Source: Burkholderia sp. E7m39
GTDB taxonomy: Bacteria > Pseudomonadota > Gammaproteobacteria > Burkholderiales > Burkholderiaceae
Assembly (NCBI GenBank): GCA_001319865.1
Contig: BBSL01000229.1
Location: 31,464 to 95,463, forward strand
Direction of reading: 5' to 3'
Length of the DNA: 64,000 bases
This document shows, one piece after another, positions 26,131-36,037 of this stretch. Position 1 is the stretch's first letter. The number at the start of each line of letters is the position of its first letter. Made by a program: the position numbers and the translations under genes. Under the pieces are notes generated by a model. It was not told the DNA's origin. It searched no databases and saw nothing but the letters and a program-made list of their open reading frames with translations.

Positions 26131-28836
26131 ATGGCATTCCAACCTCCGAAGCTACTTTCCGATGAACCGGCGGGCACCGATTCGTTCGGCGCGCACAAGC
26201 GGATCGCCGATGCCCTCGCCACCTTGATCACGTCGTCAGAGGGCGGCAAGAGCATTCGTCTTGACGGCGCTTGGGGAGCGGGCAAATCAACCGTTGTCGA
26301 GATGCTTCGTGAGCAGCTTACGGCGCACTGTGTAACGCCGGACGGGGAGCCGCCTGGGTTCTCAATGTTTCTGTACGACGCTTGGGTTCATTCGGGAGAC
26401 GGACTGAGACGCGCTTTTTTCGAGGGGCTGGTCAAGAACACGAAAAATTCTGGCTGGATAGCTGCGAAGTCAAAACGGGCTACGTCGTGGCGGAAAAAGT
26501 TGCTGGAGATGGCCGGCAAGCGCAAGCTCACCAAAAAGCGGACCAAGCCGGATATGGGTCGGCGTGCGCGCTTTGCGATAACACTCAGTGTGACCGCTGC
26601 ACTGGTATCGCCGGCGGTTTTTAAGATCTTATCCATGTTGGTGGGAGACCTGCCGGTCGAGCAACTTGCGGGATTGACACTCGTTACTACAAGCCTCGTA
26701 TTCATGGCGCTGTGGAGAATTAGTCCTTCCGACCTGCGCGTTTTGATGACCCGCGCGGCGCTGGAGGAGGTCACCGACACGACGGCTGACCCAAATCCGT
26801 CGTCACTAGAATTTCAAAAAGTGTTCAACAAGCTGATGACGCAGGTGTTGACGTCAGAACGACGGCTCCTCATCGTCATCGACAACCTGGACCGCATCGA
26901 CTTCGACGAAGCAAAACAGATTTGGACTTTGTTGCGCTCCTTCCTGGACAATCCGGCCTTTCGCGATAAGGCTTGGTTCAGACAACTATGGCTACTTGTT
27001 CCTATTGCTGACGAAAGTCATCTGTTGGGCCTCGAGGGCGGCCAAATGGCTGATACGAAGCAAAAAGCGTCACCCGGCAACATGATGGAGAAGATTTTTC
27101 AGGTACGGATGTCACTTCCGCTTCCGATGCTTCGTTCCTGGAAAGATTTTCTTGTGGAGAAGTTGAGCACGACCTTTGGCCCCGATCACCCAGAACGCTA
27201 TGAACTCATCGCTCGTATCCTGCACGCCGTATCGACGGATGCAACGCCCACTCCACGCGAACTTGTCGTTTTCATCAACGAACTCATTGCGCTTCACATC
27301 GAACGTCAGGGTGACATGCCCTTGCCTACGCTTGCTGCTTACATTCTTTCTCGGGGGGAGACGAGGGCGAGGGATTATCAGATTCCTTTGAATGTGCAGC
27401 AAGTCTATTCAACGCCGACTCTCGACCAGGATTTTGCAACGCTCTATCTCCATGCGGACAAATCGCAGGACGCACTTTACCTGCTATTAATGCCAGATTT
27501 GGAGCGAGCACTGGAAAAAGGGGACCCAAAGGAGCTCAAGGACGTGCTCGCGAGGAGTTTGGCTGCGCTTGACATACTGGATCAGTGGCTGAGCAGCAGC
27601 TTCTCAAGGATGAGTCAGTCGGCTGCTAACCCACCAGCAGAACAGGCACTTTTCCTTGCGTACTTGCGGGCGCTGACACTGTTCATTGATGAAAGCCAGC
27701 ACCAACCTCGCTTTACAGCGTTGCTCAACCATATTCGGCAAGATATCGACCGGGTAGTCCATCTAACGCCTTCGCTTGATATGAGCAATCCGAACATAGC
27801 GGTGGGCGTCGATGCATATCTGAAGTTGTCTGGTAACGAGACGTTCGCGATTGATAGAGTAATGTATCTGCTGCGCACGATTCGCGGATATGAAGAGCCG
27901 AGCGAGCCAGGTGTCATGGAAGGCCGCTGGTCCATATGGTCGAATTCCCTTCTTGAACTGCTGAGTATTGAGAAGGTGCGGCATGCTGCCACGCTGTCTG
28001 GGACCAGCCGGATTCGGTTGACGCTCACGAACGAACGGTGGGCAGCACTTTGCGAGCTCGCGGAGAAAACTCCCGAGTGGAGGTTTGTTCTCGACGTGCT
28101 CGAACTTGAACAGAAAGACGCGGGCCTTGTCGACTGGCTAACGCAAGAGCTGATTCCAATGAACTCTGATAGCAGAGCCGAAACCGTTTTGCGTCAGGGA
28201 CTTCATTCGCGCGGGAAGGATTTTTACCGGACGGTGGCCGATGGGGCCATGAGTGTGCTGCATTCACGGTCAGATATTCCCGTGGGTGCGATCCTGGACT
28301 GTCTGACCTGCTTGGTAGCGGCATCAAACGACGAGGCGAGACCGTTCATCAAAACAATTGCCGACAACGGGAAACTCATATCGTGGGTGCGTACGAGTCC
28401 GAGCATGCCTACATTCGGGATGAATGAACCCTTTGCGCGCGTTGCGACGCTCTACTTGTGGGCGAAGAACGGGCTAACGAAGGAGAAATCATCCACCGAA
28501 CTTACGGTGTTCGAGTCGACAGTGAGACGTCTCCTGACGGACGATATCCAAGGAAACACGGAGTCGTTAATGGCTGCCGTTTGCAAGCAGATTTCGCTGA
28601 CAAAGGCATATGACGTCGTTCCTATAATCGCGGACTGCACAATTGAAAACATAAAGACGCTCGGTGTGCTGTTGAAGCTTCTCTGCGACGATGATGGATT
28701 CAGAGATGCAGTGCATAACGAGCTGAGCAGGGAAGCAGACGTTGAACCACGAAGAATTCTGACAGGCTCACGGGTCGATGTGGTTCGCACGCTGCTTGAG
28801 GGAATATTCGCTCAAGCAGTTTTGGAGGCAGCTTGA
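26131..28836 (+). CDS. KAP-family P-loop NTPase
   Basis: 901 residues. Walker A GAWGAGKST (46-54) follows an N-terminal DSFGAHKRIADALATLI. Two hydrophobic helices (about 148-171 and 180-197) interrupt the P-loop domain, as in KAP ATPases, which face the cytoplasm. Walker B is RLLIVIDNLDRIDFDEAKQIWTLL (about 250-270). A PTPRELVVFINELIAL segment and a long helical C-terminal region (400-900) follow. KAP proteins include phage-exclusion PifA and QatA, so a defence role is plausible but no QatB/C/D partner is seen. It stands between the HU-like gene and the Tn7-like block. Confidence 0.82.
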   Translation: MAFQPPKLLSDEPAGTDSFGAHKRIADALATLITSSEGGKSIRLDGAWGAGKSTVVEMLREQLTAHCVTPDGEPPGFSMFLYDAWVHSGDGLRRAFFEGLVKNTKNSGWIAAKSKRATSWRKKLLEMAGKRKLTKKRTKPDMGRRARFAITLSVTAALVSPAVFKILSMLVGDLPVEQLAGLTLVTTSLVFMALWRISPSDLRVLMTRAALEEVTDTTADPNPSSLEFQKVFNKLMTQVLTSERRLLIVIDNLDRIDFDEAKQIWTLLRSFLDNPAFRDKAWFRQLWLLVPIADESHLLGLEGGQMADTKQKASPGNMMEKIFQVRMSLPLPMLRSWKDFLVEKLSTTFGPDHPERYELIARILHAVSTDATPTPRELVVFINELIALHIERQGDMPLPTLAAYILSRGETRARDYQIPLNVQQVYSTPTLDQDFATLYLHADKSQDALYLLLMPDLERALEKGDPKELKDVLARSLAALDILDQWLSSSFSRMSQSAANPPAEQALFLAYLRALTLFIDESQHQPRFTALLNHIRQDIDRVVHLTPSLDMSNPNIAVGVDAYLKLSGNETFAIDRVMYLLRTIRGYEEPSEPGVMEGRWSIWSNSLLELLSIEKVRHAATLSGTSRIRLTLTNERWAALCELAEKTPEWRFVLDVLELEQKDAGLVDWLTQELIPMNSDSRAETVLRQGLHSRGKDFYRTVADGAMSVLHSRSDIPVGAILDCLTCLVAASNDEARPFIKTIADNGKLISWVRTSPSMPTFGMNEPFARVATLYLWAKNGLTKEKSSTELTVFESTVRRLLTDDIQGNTESLMAAVCKQISLTKAYDVVPIIADCTIENIKTLGVLLKLLCDDDGFRDAVHNELSREADVEPRRILTGSRVDVVRTLLEGIFAQAVLEAA

Positions 28837-28986
28837 GGAGCCCGGTTGATTAGCGCTTTGGCAGCGAGTTGCTGGTCCACATCAGAGACCACTTTGGCGT
28901 AGAAGTGAGATTCCTCGGATGTGAGGCGCAACCGAGTCGAAACGGTAATCGACCGAAGACCTGCTGGCAAAGCCGACGGCTCACAG

Positions 28987-30012
28987 TTACTTTTCGTGTC
29001 TACTGGTCGTCAGGAAATCAATGATTCGATCCCAACGTCCATCTGCTTTCATTCGATAGAAAAGCTTGGCACATGCGACGTATCCAGCCTGAAGGTCACG
29101 GAGTTCTGCCCAGCTGCAGCCGGTTCCCATCTTAAAAACGATACCGTCAATGACCTTGCGCGGATCGTCTTTCAATTCAGCGCCTCCCCATTTTTGCAGA
29201 CGCCATTGAAAAGCGATGTCCTCAACCGTTTGCCATTCACTGTCCGTCAGATTCCACTTGGCACCAATTGGGCGCAACCTGAAATCACCAACGCGACGCG
29301 ACTTGATGTAGCGCGTTCGTCCGTGGTCTAAGTTGTACGTTTTCCGGACATTCAACGCCCAATCGTACGGCCGCTCGAGAGGTGTCATCTGAAACGCGTA
29401 GACACTGCGAGCAAATAACAGTCCATCGACAATCTTACCGTGCGCGGATATCTGGACGTCAGCTTTCGGTAGGTCGATGGCAATGCGACCTGCGCAAGCA
29501 TGGCGATAGACGCTGTTCCAAGTATGACGTGCGGAAGGGTAAGCATAGAACCATGGAAGCGTGTTGATTAAAAAATCCTGAAACGCGGGTTTTCCGCTTG
29601 CCACTGGGGACCGTAATGCTATTGCGAATTCACCTGAGCCAAATACGGGCGAACATAGGTGATCCAGGCCATCTGGGCGATAGGTAAAGTCCGCAAGTGC
29701 GGACGGCGCACGCAATAGCGTACGCTGAAGTTCCCACGCTGGGATGACAATATCGAGGCCTCGATTCGGTACAGAAAAAACCTCGTGACTGTCTGTGACG
29801 CCGGACTGGATGCCGAACGTCTTTGCATAATCCCGCGCCGAAGCGCGGTTCCATTCTGAGAAAGAAGTGTTCAGCCTAACCGTCGTGTACAGCCCGGATC
29901 CCAGCCTGGATCCTCCCATTCGTTCTGGGTCTAACAGAGAGACGCTACCGGTATCAGTTATGCCGACAGCCTTAAGTTGACTACCGACTCGCTCAAACCT
30001 GTCCAGCCACAT
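28987..30012 (-). CDS. Unknown protein with IS5-transposase-like C-terminal domain
   Basis: 341 residues. Residues 1 to about 250 are unfamiliar: MWLDRFERVGSQLKAVGITD, then a mixed alpha/beta stretch with no known motif. The C-terminus (about 252-338: NLTDSEWQTVEDIAF, RKVIDGIVFKMGTGCSWAEL, FYRMKADGRWDRIIDFL) matches the layout of the N-terminal DUF4096-type helical domain of IS5/IS1380-like transposases (LTDEEW, RRVLDGILYVLRTGCPW). The DDE catalytic part is absent. It lies at the end of the tnsABC-tniQ/GIY-YIG block on the same strand, 165 bases after the GIY-YIG gene. Possibly a DNA-binding accessory or cargo protein. Confidence 0.65.
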   Translation of the reverse strand: MWLDRFERVGSQLKAVGITDTGSVSLLDPERMGGSRLGSGLYTTVRLNTSFSEWNRASARDYAKTFGIQSGVTDSHEVFSVPNRGLDIVIPAWELQRTLLRAPSALADFTYRPDGLDHLCSPVFGSGEFAIALRSPVASGKPAFQDFLINTLPWFYAYPSARHTWNSVYRHACAGRIAIDLPKADVQISAHGKIVDGLLFARSVYAFQMTPLERPYDWALNVRKTYNLDHGRTRYIKSRRVGDFRLRPIGAKWNLTDSEWQTVEDIAFQWRLQKWGGAELKDDPRKVIDGIVFKMGTGCSWAELRDLQAGYVACAKLFYRMKADGRWDRIIDFLTTSRHEK

Positions 30013-30177
30013 AACTCGTCTCCTGAGATTTGTTCAGAAGACGTATAGCGAGTATTTTTAGCCCGAACATGATTTGCAAAGCTCAAGCGACTGTGAAGGA
30101 TGGTTCAAAACAATGTTGCGGTATCTTGTACGCCTCAAGCGACGCCGCCATGCGTGGCGATGAGTGAGCTTGCTGCT

Positions 30178-31038
30178 TCACATGGTCGAACGTTTAAGGT
30201 CGTGGAGCGTGACGCCTTCGATGTTTTTCCAATCGAGCCATCCGTTGCATGTGGTTCCGCAGACGACCGCTGACGCGCCGCTTGGAGATGTGAACAGCAC
30301 ATCTTCGTTAAACACGAGCGTTCCATCCCGCACTGCAATTTTTCCTTGCTGGAGAAGGCCTTCGCGAAGCCGCGAAAACGAATGCGAGTGAAATGTACGT
30401 CCGATTTCCGCTTTCCCGATGGAATCCTTAAACACGACGAACCCCTCATCGGTGTAGCAGCCGCGAGCAGACGAGCCGGAGCGTTTGCAGTAGAGAATGT
30501 TATCCTGAGACTCTGTGGTAGAAGGTTTCGCCACTGGTTCGAAGACCGGATAACCGAGTGAGGTGACCAGTGTTCGTGCGGATTCGAAGATTTCCATGCA
30601 GTCTGCGGCGAGCGGTAGCGGAGTATGTGATTTTGTCCCTTCATTACAGTTTTCTGTCGTATATCGCCCGGCCTTCTTGGCTTCCTGGATAAACATGTTT
30701 TCGAGAAAAAGGACGTGCGTGGAGGTAAGGCTTTCCGTCTTTGTCGTGATGACAAGGACCCGTTGCCAGAAATCTTTTTCTTTGTTGTGCGCCAGAAGCC
30801 TCTTGCGCATATCTCCGCTCTGGCCGATGTATACCTGACTACCCGAGCCGTCTTCACCTTCTCCTATCAGAAAATAGAGGCATAGTTGCTCGCTTTCGCG
30901 CATGTTCAGGAAGTCCATCAACCGGCTACGCGGAACATCAACGGCCTGCACAATGCGAGTAGTGATTTCGGCAACGCGAATACCACGCGGGTTGCCGCTC
31001 GGAAGGAAAATCTGAATCGTTTGGGGGCGGTAAGTCAT
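30178..31038 (-). CDS. GIY-YIG nuclease-like protein with DUF4357
   Basis: 286 residues from MTYRPQTIQIFLPSG; the longer frame to 31161 lacks a good ribosome site. The N-terminal part (about 8-45) is an IQIFLPSGNPRGIRVAEIT segment typical of this family. The GIY-YIG core runs about 52-135: LCLYFLIG, QVYIGQS (70-72 YIG), MRKRL with the catalytic Arg, and FLENMFIQEA with the Glu. A DUF4357-like domain follows (HSHSFSRLREGLLQQGKIAV, LFTSPSGASAVVCG). Cytoplasmic. Found in mobile and defence islands. Lies 169 bases after tniQ on the same strand. Confidence 0.82.
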   Translation of the reverse strand: MTYRPQTIQIFLPSGNPRGIRVAEITTRIVQAVDVPRSRLMDFLNMRESEQLCLYFLIGEGEDGSGSQVYIGQSGDMRKRLLAHNKEKDFWQRVLVITTKTESLTSTHVLFLENMFIQEAKKAGRYTTENCNEGTKSHTPLPLAADCMEIFESARTLVTSLGYPVFEPVAKPSTTESQDNILYCKRSGSSARGCYTDEGFVVFKDSIGKAEIGRTFHSHSFSRLREGLLQQGKIAVRDGTLVFNEDVLFTSPSGASAVVCGTTCNGWLDWKNIEGVTLHDLKRSTM

Positions 31039-31207
31039 CGGAGTTCTCAGGTGACCGCAGATGCCACAACTCCTCATATGGCGTTGAAGCTGATCCGCAT
31101 CGTTCACATGAGTAGGAACCGATTTTATTCCAGTCGGTGAATTCCATTCATGCAAGACCAAGGGTCGCAGAGGGGCCGGCGTTTGGGGGGGCGAATGTGG
31201 ACCTCAC

Positions 31208-32119
31208 CTAAGCGTTGCTTGCTGGCATCTTTTGCACGGCTAGAAGATGGTCAAGAAAGATGTTCAACAGAATATGCTTGTGCGCGGTAAAGCCGAAGGC
31301 CGGCGATAGCAAGAGGGCGTTGCGTGCGCGGCTATGAATGAGAGTATGGCCCCGCGTCCAGACAAAATTTGTACCAGTAAGATACGCATCGCCATAAAAG
31401 GACTTCAGTGCTGCATAGACGGGGTGGTCAGCCCTTCTTGGGTGGCGCGGATCGCCTCCAAACAGTTCAAGCAATTGTTGATACCTTTCGATCAACGCTT
31501 CGACGCTACATCGTCGGCCCTCAAGTAACTCTTCCGAAGCAACTGCGATTTCGCGGAGCAGACCACGGTTTGACTGAAGTTTGACAGCGTTGCCGGGAGT
31601 GTCGGACGGCAAAAAGTCGCAGTTTTGGGACCCTAGTTTCCCGATCGGGATAGCGGTCGTTAACAACGGCAGGTCATGCACGGTGCATATAAAAACACCG
31701 GGAAGTACATGTTTGCGATGCCAGTATGCTTCTCCGAATTGCTGGATGTCCTCTGTGACGCACCTCGTGCAAAAGCGCATATGCAATCGATTCCGCTTCG
31801 ACCCGCCAAGAAAATTGAAGTGAGCACGGCCAAGCGACGGATCTTCGACAATAAGTTCGAATGTTGCAGCTGTTCTTTCCGATGAAAAATGCGCCGTCAC
31901 ATATGGGAAGAATGTGTGACGACGCATGAGATCATTGGATGGGATTTTCGTCAGTCTCGACGTATAAATGACGGAGAACGGGAGCGCGAAGCTAGCTCCT
32001 CGGAGGTCTGCGTGAAGCATCTCGCGCAACAGGCGAGTCATAGGATATCCAAGATGTCGCGCCGCCCGAATGAGCAAACTTAACGTCGGTTCATCCGGAT
32101 AGGGGCGCGGGAAATACAT
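31208..32119 (-). CDS. tniQ: TniQ/TnsD-like target-selection protein
   Basis: 303 residues, shorter than Tn7 TnsD. The N-terminal motif is PYPDEPTLSLLIRAARHLGY, and a zinc-finger segment follows (RFCTRCVTEDIQQFGEAYWH then GVFICTVHDLPLL, about 118-155, with CxxC and CxxxH ligands). These are TniQ hallmarks. The family selects the target site and recruits the AAA+ TnsC. The start codon lies two bases after the tnsC stop. No second TniQ or TnsE was found. Confidence 0.86.
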   Translation of the reverse strand: MYFPRPYPDEPTLSLLIRAARHLGYPMTRLLREMLHADLRGASFALPFSVIYTSRLTKIPSNDLMRRHTFFPYVTAHFSSERTAATFELIVEDPSLGRAHFNFLGGSKRNRLHMRFCTRCVTEDIQQFGEAYWHRKHVLPGVFICTVHDLPLLTTAIPIGKLGSQNCDFLPSDTPGNAVKLQSNRGLLREIAVASEELLEGRRCSVEALIERYQQLLELFGGDPRHPRRADHPVYAALKSFYGDAYLTGTNFVWTRGHTLIHSRARNALLLSPAFGFTAHKHILLNIFLDHLLAVQKMPASNA

Positions 32120-32121
32120 AG

Positions 32122-33762
32122 CTAGTCCAGCTCCAGGAGCGCATCCAAGTCACAGAGGGCTCCCATCGAGGCAAGTTGTGTGAACACGGTGGTCCCGCTT
32201 TCGCCTGCCGCACTAATCGCATTCCGGTAGTCATCCGGAGAAAGGATGGTTGCTTTTTTCCCGCTGTCCTTCGTTTTGGTCCTCTTTGCAGTTTTTGGCG
32301 GTTTGACCTTTTCGATGGCTGCTTGGGCCCCGTCAAGCAGATTCTTGACTTTGCTTTCCTCCTCGACAGAAGAAGCAATTTCCTGTGCCAGTTCGGCTTC
32401 GATGCCCATTGCTGTTAGTGTTGCTGCGACCGTCGGCACGAATTTCTGATGACCGGGTCGCACCGCCCCCTTTCTGCTACGGACACCCTCATACCGATTC
32501 AGCGCGTTGTCGCGCAGCTGGTCAAAGGAGAGTGGAGCAATATCCGGATATCGCTCGAGCGCAGCGGCATCTCCTGAGCGGAATGCGTTCATCAATGGGT
32601 GAACAAGTTCGAACTCCGTCTCCCATACGCTGGCTATGACCTGTGCGGTGATGGTTTCGTCGCCATTCAGAATGCAATGCCACTGTACGCAAGAGAACAG
32701 CTTCAGAGCGATGTCGATTATTCCCTGCGAATAGTAAAACATCAGGTCGGATAGCGCCTGTGTCAGAGAAGTCTCGTTCTTGACCCACTGAAACGGCCAG
32801 ATGGCGGTAATGAAGTCTTCCCATTCGCCCGGTGCAGCGATGTCTCCACTCGCTTTCAGAGCGCTCCAGCTCGGGATGGCGTGTCCCACGGAGCGTCGAG
32901 CCGGGCTCGCATCCAGCCCGAGCACCTTTGCGCCACCGTTGGTACCAACGAACAGGATGGGAACGCCCAATTCGTTTGATGCCGAAACGAGGAGAGACAT
33001 CATTCTCCGCATACCTGTGCCGGCACTTTTCAGGTTCTGTATTTCGTCAGTGACCAGCATGCCAACGCAATGCGTGTGCATCAGGCGGGCAGCGTGATTA
33101 AGCAGGGTTTCTGCCGAATAGCTCGTTTTTCCGTACCGTGTGTAATAGTCGCCGTCTGGAATGAGCTTATCGATGTTACGGATAATGGATAATGCGAGCC
33201 CCTTCGTCGATATCCCGTCGGAAGGCGCTTCGATGTGTAGCCACGTGATTTGGAAGAAATCCAGTTCCGGATGATAGATGACCTGCGGATACAGGTTCAG
33301 GATCCGCGTAAGGCTCGAGGTCTTTCCCTGACCCGGTATTCCAAGGAGCGAACTTGAAAGCTGAGCAGTTGCATTCTGCTTTGGACGGGCGCTGAAGGGA
33401 AGATTCGCCTTTTGTGCTTCGTAAAGCTGTTGAAATACCTTAGTGTGGCTAGCGGTACGGGGCGCTCGACCGATATAACCCTGACGCATCAAGGTATCGA
33501 CCGCCCACGCTAGCTGGACATGCCGAACCAGGGTGACCATGCAATCACTGAGTTCTGCAATCATCTGGATGCGTTCGTGTGCAGGCCAGTCTCGCTGCTC
33601 GACATCAAAGGCTGGCAGGTCGTTAAGCGCATCGATGAGCCCCTCGTCATCGAGCATAGGGGGAAGCGCTTCGACGAGCGGGTTGTCCACGAAGCGTGGG
33701 ATACGTGACTTCGTATAGACTGCGGTTACGGCACGCGGGTGCATATTAGCGGGATAGTCCAT
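32122..33762 (-). CDS. tnsC: TnsC-like AAA+ transposition regulator
   Basis: 546 residues, like Tn7 TnsC (555). Walker A GIPGQGKTS (about 142-150), Walker B GMLVTDEIQNLK (about 233), sensor VPILFVGTNGG and an arginine-rich segment are visible. A coiled, Lys-rich C-terminal region (KPPKTAKRTKTKDSGKK) precedes the end. TnsC polymerises on target DNA, links TniQ to the TnsAB transposase and provides target immunity. Overlaps tnsB by 17 bases and lies two bases before tniQ. Confidence 0.87.
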   Translation of the reverse strand: MDYPANMHPRAVTAVYTKSRIPRFVDNPLVEALPPMLDDEGLIDALNDLPAFDVEQRDWPAHERIQMIAELSDCMVTLVRHVQLAWAVDTLMRQGYIGRAPRTASHTKVFQQLYEAQKANLPFSARPKQNATAQLSSSLLGIPGQGKTSSLTRILNLYPQVIYHPELDFFQITWLHIEAPSDGISTKGLALSIIRNIDKLIPDGDYYTRYGKTSYSAETLLNHAARLMHTHCVGMLVTDEIQNLKSAGTGMRRMMSLLVSASNELGVPILFVGTNGGAKVLGLDASPARRSVGHAIPSWSALKASGDIAAPGEWEDFITAIWPFQWVKNETSLTQALSDLMFYYSQGIIDIALKLFSCVQWHCILNGDETITAQVIASVWETEFELVHPLMNAFRSGDAAALERYPDIAPLSFDQLRDNALNRYEGVRSRKGAVRPGHQKFVPTVAATLTAMGIEAELAQEIASSVEEESKVKNLLDGAQAAIEKVKPPKTAKRTKTKDSGKKATILSPDDYRNAISAAGESGTTVFTQLASMGALCDLDALLELD

Positions 33763-36037
33763 TCGCGAGCTCCTGTCGTTTTAGCCTAAGCTTCTCCTGA
33801 AGCGTAAGTGGGCGTGTCGCCCCAGAGGCTGGTGCATCCGGAGCGTGCGAGGGTGTGGGCAACGGAGCGGCCGTAGCAGCCGTAGGTACGGCAGATGCGG
33901 CGTCGTCCGAGGGAGGTGGCGGGGTCCGTGAGTGCAGCGCAACGACGTTGTTCGAAATGCCACTCGCAGTGAGCGCTGGACCGTTGGTCATTGACGGTTT
34001 GATAGCTGCCTCCTCCAGACGACGCTGGACCATTTCGGCGTTCCGGTCTACCGCAATATCAGCTTTCCGTGATGCACGTGACTTGCCCTTAGAGGCCTTT
34101 TTGGCCGCAACACGCGCAGGCTTCGCGATGTCTGAGATGAACTGGAGCAGGGTCGCTCGTTCCTGTAGCGCTTTGTCTGCACCTTGCCGCAACACAGCTT
34201 GGGCGCTTTTCACGACGAATGCCACCTCGGCAAAACCGTAGCCCTTGAAATGCGTGCTCTTCCGCGTCAGGCTGCATATGTACGAACGGCGGGCGCTCTT
34301 TGGGTCATGGACGATAATGCTGTCGGCGAGACGACGGTCATAAGACACCTCGACATCCCACCGTCCACGGTTGCCAGCCATCACAAACCATCCTTGCTTG
34401 ACGAGTTCGTCGCACGAGTAAAGGCAATCTTTGAACGCGATTCCTTCATCCGTGACAGTTGCTTTGTCGCGAGGAAGAAGCTGGAAGCGAAGGTAGTCCG
34501 CGGAGTACCGGGAGAGCTTGCCCGCCGCATTCACCAAGTCGTCTGCCCAGATTTCGGTCGGGACGGGGCGGACCTCCCTCAGGAGCGCCTTGGGCAACAT
34601 CCTGTAATTGGGCATTTGCGTCCGGTTGTGCTTGATGATTGCCCGGATGATGATAGCGATGAATTCATCAAGGGTAAGGCTTGCGTCGCGGTCATAGTGC
34701 TTGCCTCGCCGACGGGTGACGTTTCTGGGCGGCTCGTAACCGGGAGTCGGGGCAGCGATGGATGCGTGGATTACTTTGAAACCGCATTCAACGGTACTCT
34801 TGTTTTGAGGCGAAAGCGGTGGCGTATTGGCAATGGTGCTTTCCATGCCGGAGCAGATTCGGCTGCTGTTGCGGGAAATCATCTCGCCGCAGTCGCCCAG
34901 AAATTTCTGAGGAAATACGCCATGTGCGGGCCAGTCGGCCGGATCGTACGGCACACCGTATTTGAGGCACAGGGCGGCCTTGTCTTCGGCAATGCTCAGG
35001 ATGGCCTGCATGGCGGCTTCCCACCCGGCATGCTCAAGCCCAACGTAAACCCCGACGCAGAGCCGACTAAACCGGTCATAGATGAGATACATCGTGGGCT
35101 TGCCAATAATCTTGGCGCGGTCGTCCTTGGCTACGAGCCAGACGTCGGCAATCGTCGCATCAATCTCGTAGATGTGGCCGACGCAAATTGCTTCGAAGAG
35201 GGCGCCGACGATGCTCTGGTTGTGATCGCGCTCAAAATCTTTATCGCCTTTCTTGTGGCGGAGAATGGTCTCGAGAGAGTAGTGACGCTTGACTACCGTG
35301 CGGAACTGCCGAGGTGATGGGCACTCGCCTGACGGCTTTATATGCTTCGTCCCATTGCCATCCAGGTACGAATACTTGTCGAGAAGCATATGCACATATG
35401 CATCGGCAAGCGTTGAGACTTCACCGTTGAGGTAATACTTGTCGACGGCCTCTTTTACATTGAGGTCGTCGACCTTACGGTCCATCTGATAGACCTCATA
35501 ACGCGCATCTATCGGGAGGCGTCCGCGTCCATGCGTTACGCCTGCCTGCTTCGTTCCAATGTTCGAAAAGTTGGCGATGAGCGCCTGTTGTGACTGCCCA
35601 CCACTCCAGTACATCCGAAGGTACCGGTTGATCGTAGTTTTTGACGCGCCGGTGGCTTGCACCCGCTCCTGGACAAGTGGGCCTCGCATTTTTGGTTCAA
35701 GGATTGCGGGATTCCTGATTAGCGGCTCAATGATGCTCCAGGCCTTTTTGCGCCGGGCATCGGCTGCGTCAGAGTAGAAGGGAAGCGGCGCGTCGCCGCT
35801 GCTTGTAACAATGTGGAGCTCTTTCTCCTCGAGGGCCGTCAACAGGTCACCGTATGGACATTTGCGCGGCCAGCAATCCGGGTCCGTGATGTTGAGGATC
35901 CAGGCCTGCTTATCCACAGTAATGTCTAGCAGACGGAAGCGTGTGCCGCCGGCGTTCTCGAAGAGGTCGTTCTTGACGAGTATCGGGGCGCGCTGAGTAG
36001 CGTCAGGCGGCGCATATTGAGCGAGTGCCGTTTCCAT
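33746..36037 (-). CDS. tnsB: TnsB-like DDE transposase
   Basis: 763 residues from the ATG at 36037, which shares one base with the tnsA stop (TGATG). The catalytic triad is intact and spaced as in Tn7: D293 (YEIDATIAD), D382 (LGDCGEMIS) and E417 (NKSTVECGF). An N-terminal region with HTH-like helices (SKTTINRYLRMYW) binds the element ends; the C-terminal beta-barrel (Mu-C type) spans about 560-640. The last 120 residues are low-complexity, rich in Pro, Ala and Lys. TnsB cuts and joins the 3' ends of the transposon. Confidence 0.9.
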   Translation of the reverse strand: METALAQYAPPDATQRAPILVKNDLFENAGGTRFRLLDITVDKQAWILNITDPDCWPRKCPYGDLLTALEEKELHIVTSSGDAPLPFYSDAADARRKKAWSIIEPLIRNPAILEPKMRGPLVQERVQATGASKTTINRYLRMYWSGGQSQQALIANFSNIGTKQAGVTHGRGRLPIDARYEVYQMDRKVDDLNVKEAVDKYYLNGEVSTLADAYVHMLLDKYSYLDGNGTKHIKPSGECPSPRQFRTVVKRHYSLETILRHKKGDKDFERDHNQSIVGALFEAICVGHIYEIDATIADVWLVAKDDRAKIIGKPTMYLIYDRFSRLCVGVYVGLEHAGWEAAMQAILSIAEDKAALCLKYGVPYDPADWPAHGVFPQKFLGDCGEMISRNSSRICSGMESTIANTPPLSPQNKSTVECGFKVIHASIAAPTPGYEPPRNVTRRRGKHYDRDASLTLDEFIAIIIRAIIKHNRTQMPNYRMLPKALLREVRPVPTEIWADDLVNAAGKLSRYSADYLRFQLLPRDKATVTDEGIAFKDCLYSCDELVKQGWFVMAGNRGRWDVEVSYDRRLADSIIVHDPKSARRSYICSLTRKSTHFKGYGFAEVAFVVKSAQAVLRQGADKALQERATLLQFISDIAKPARVAAKKASKGKSRASRKADIAVDRNAEMVQRRLEEAAIKPSMTNGPALTASGISNNVVALHSRTPPPPSDDAASAVPTAATAAPLPTPSHAPDAPASGATRPLTLQEKLRLKRQELANGLSR

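Noticed and set aside
34184..35317. 377-codon plus-strand open frame
   Set aside because: Antisense to the tnsB gene, which has an intact DDE triad.
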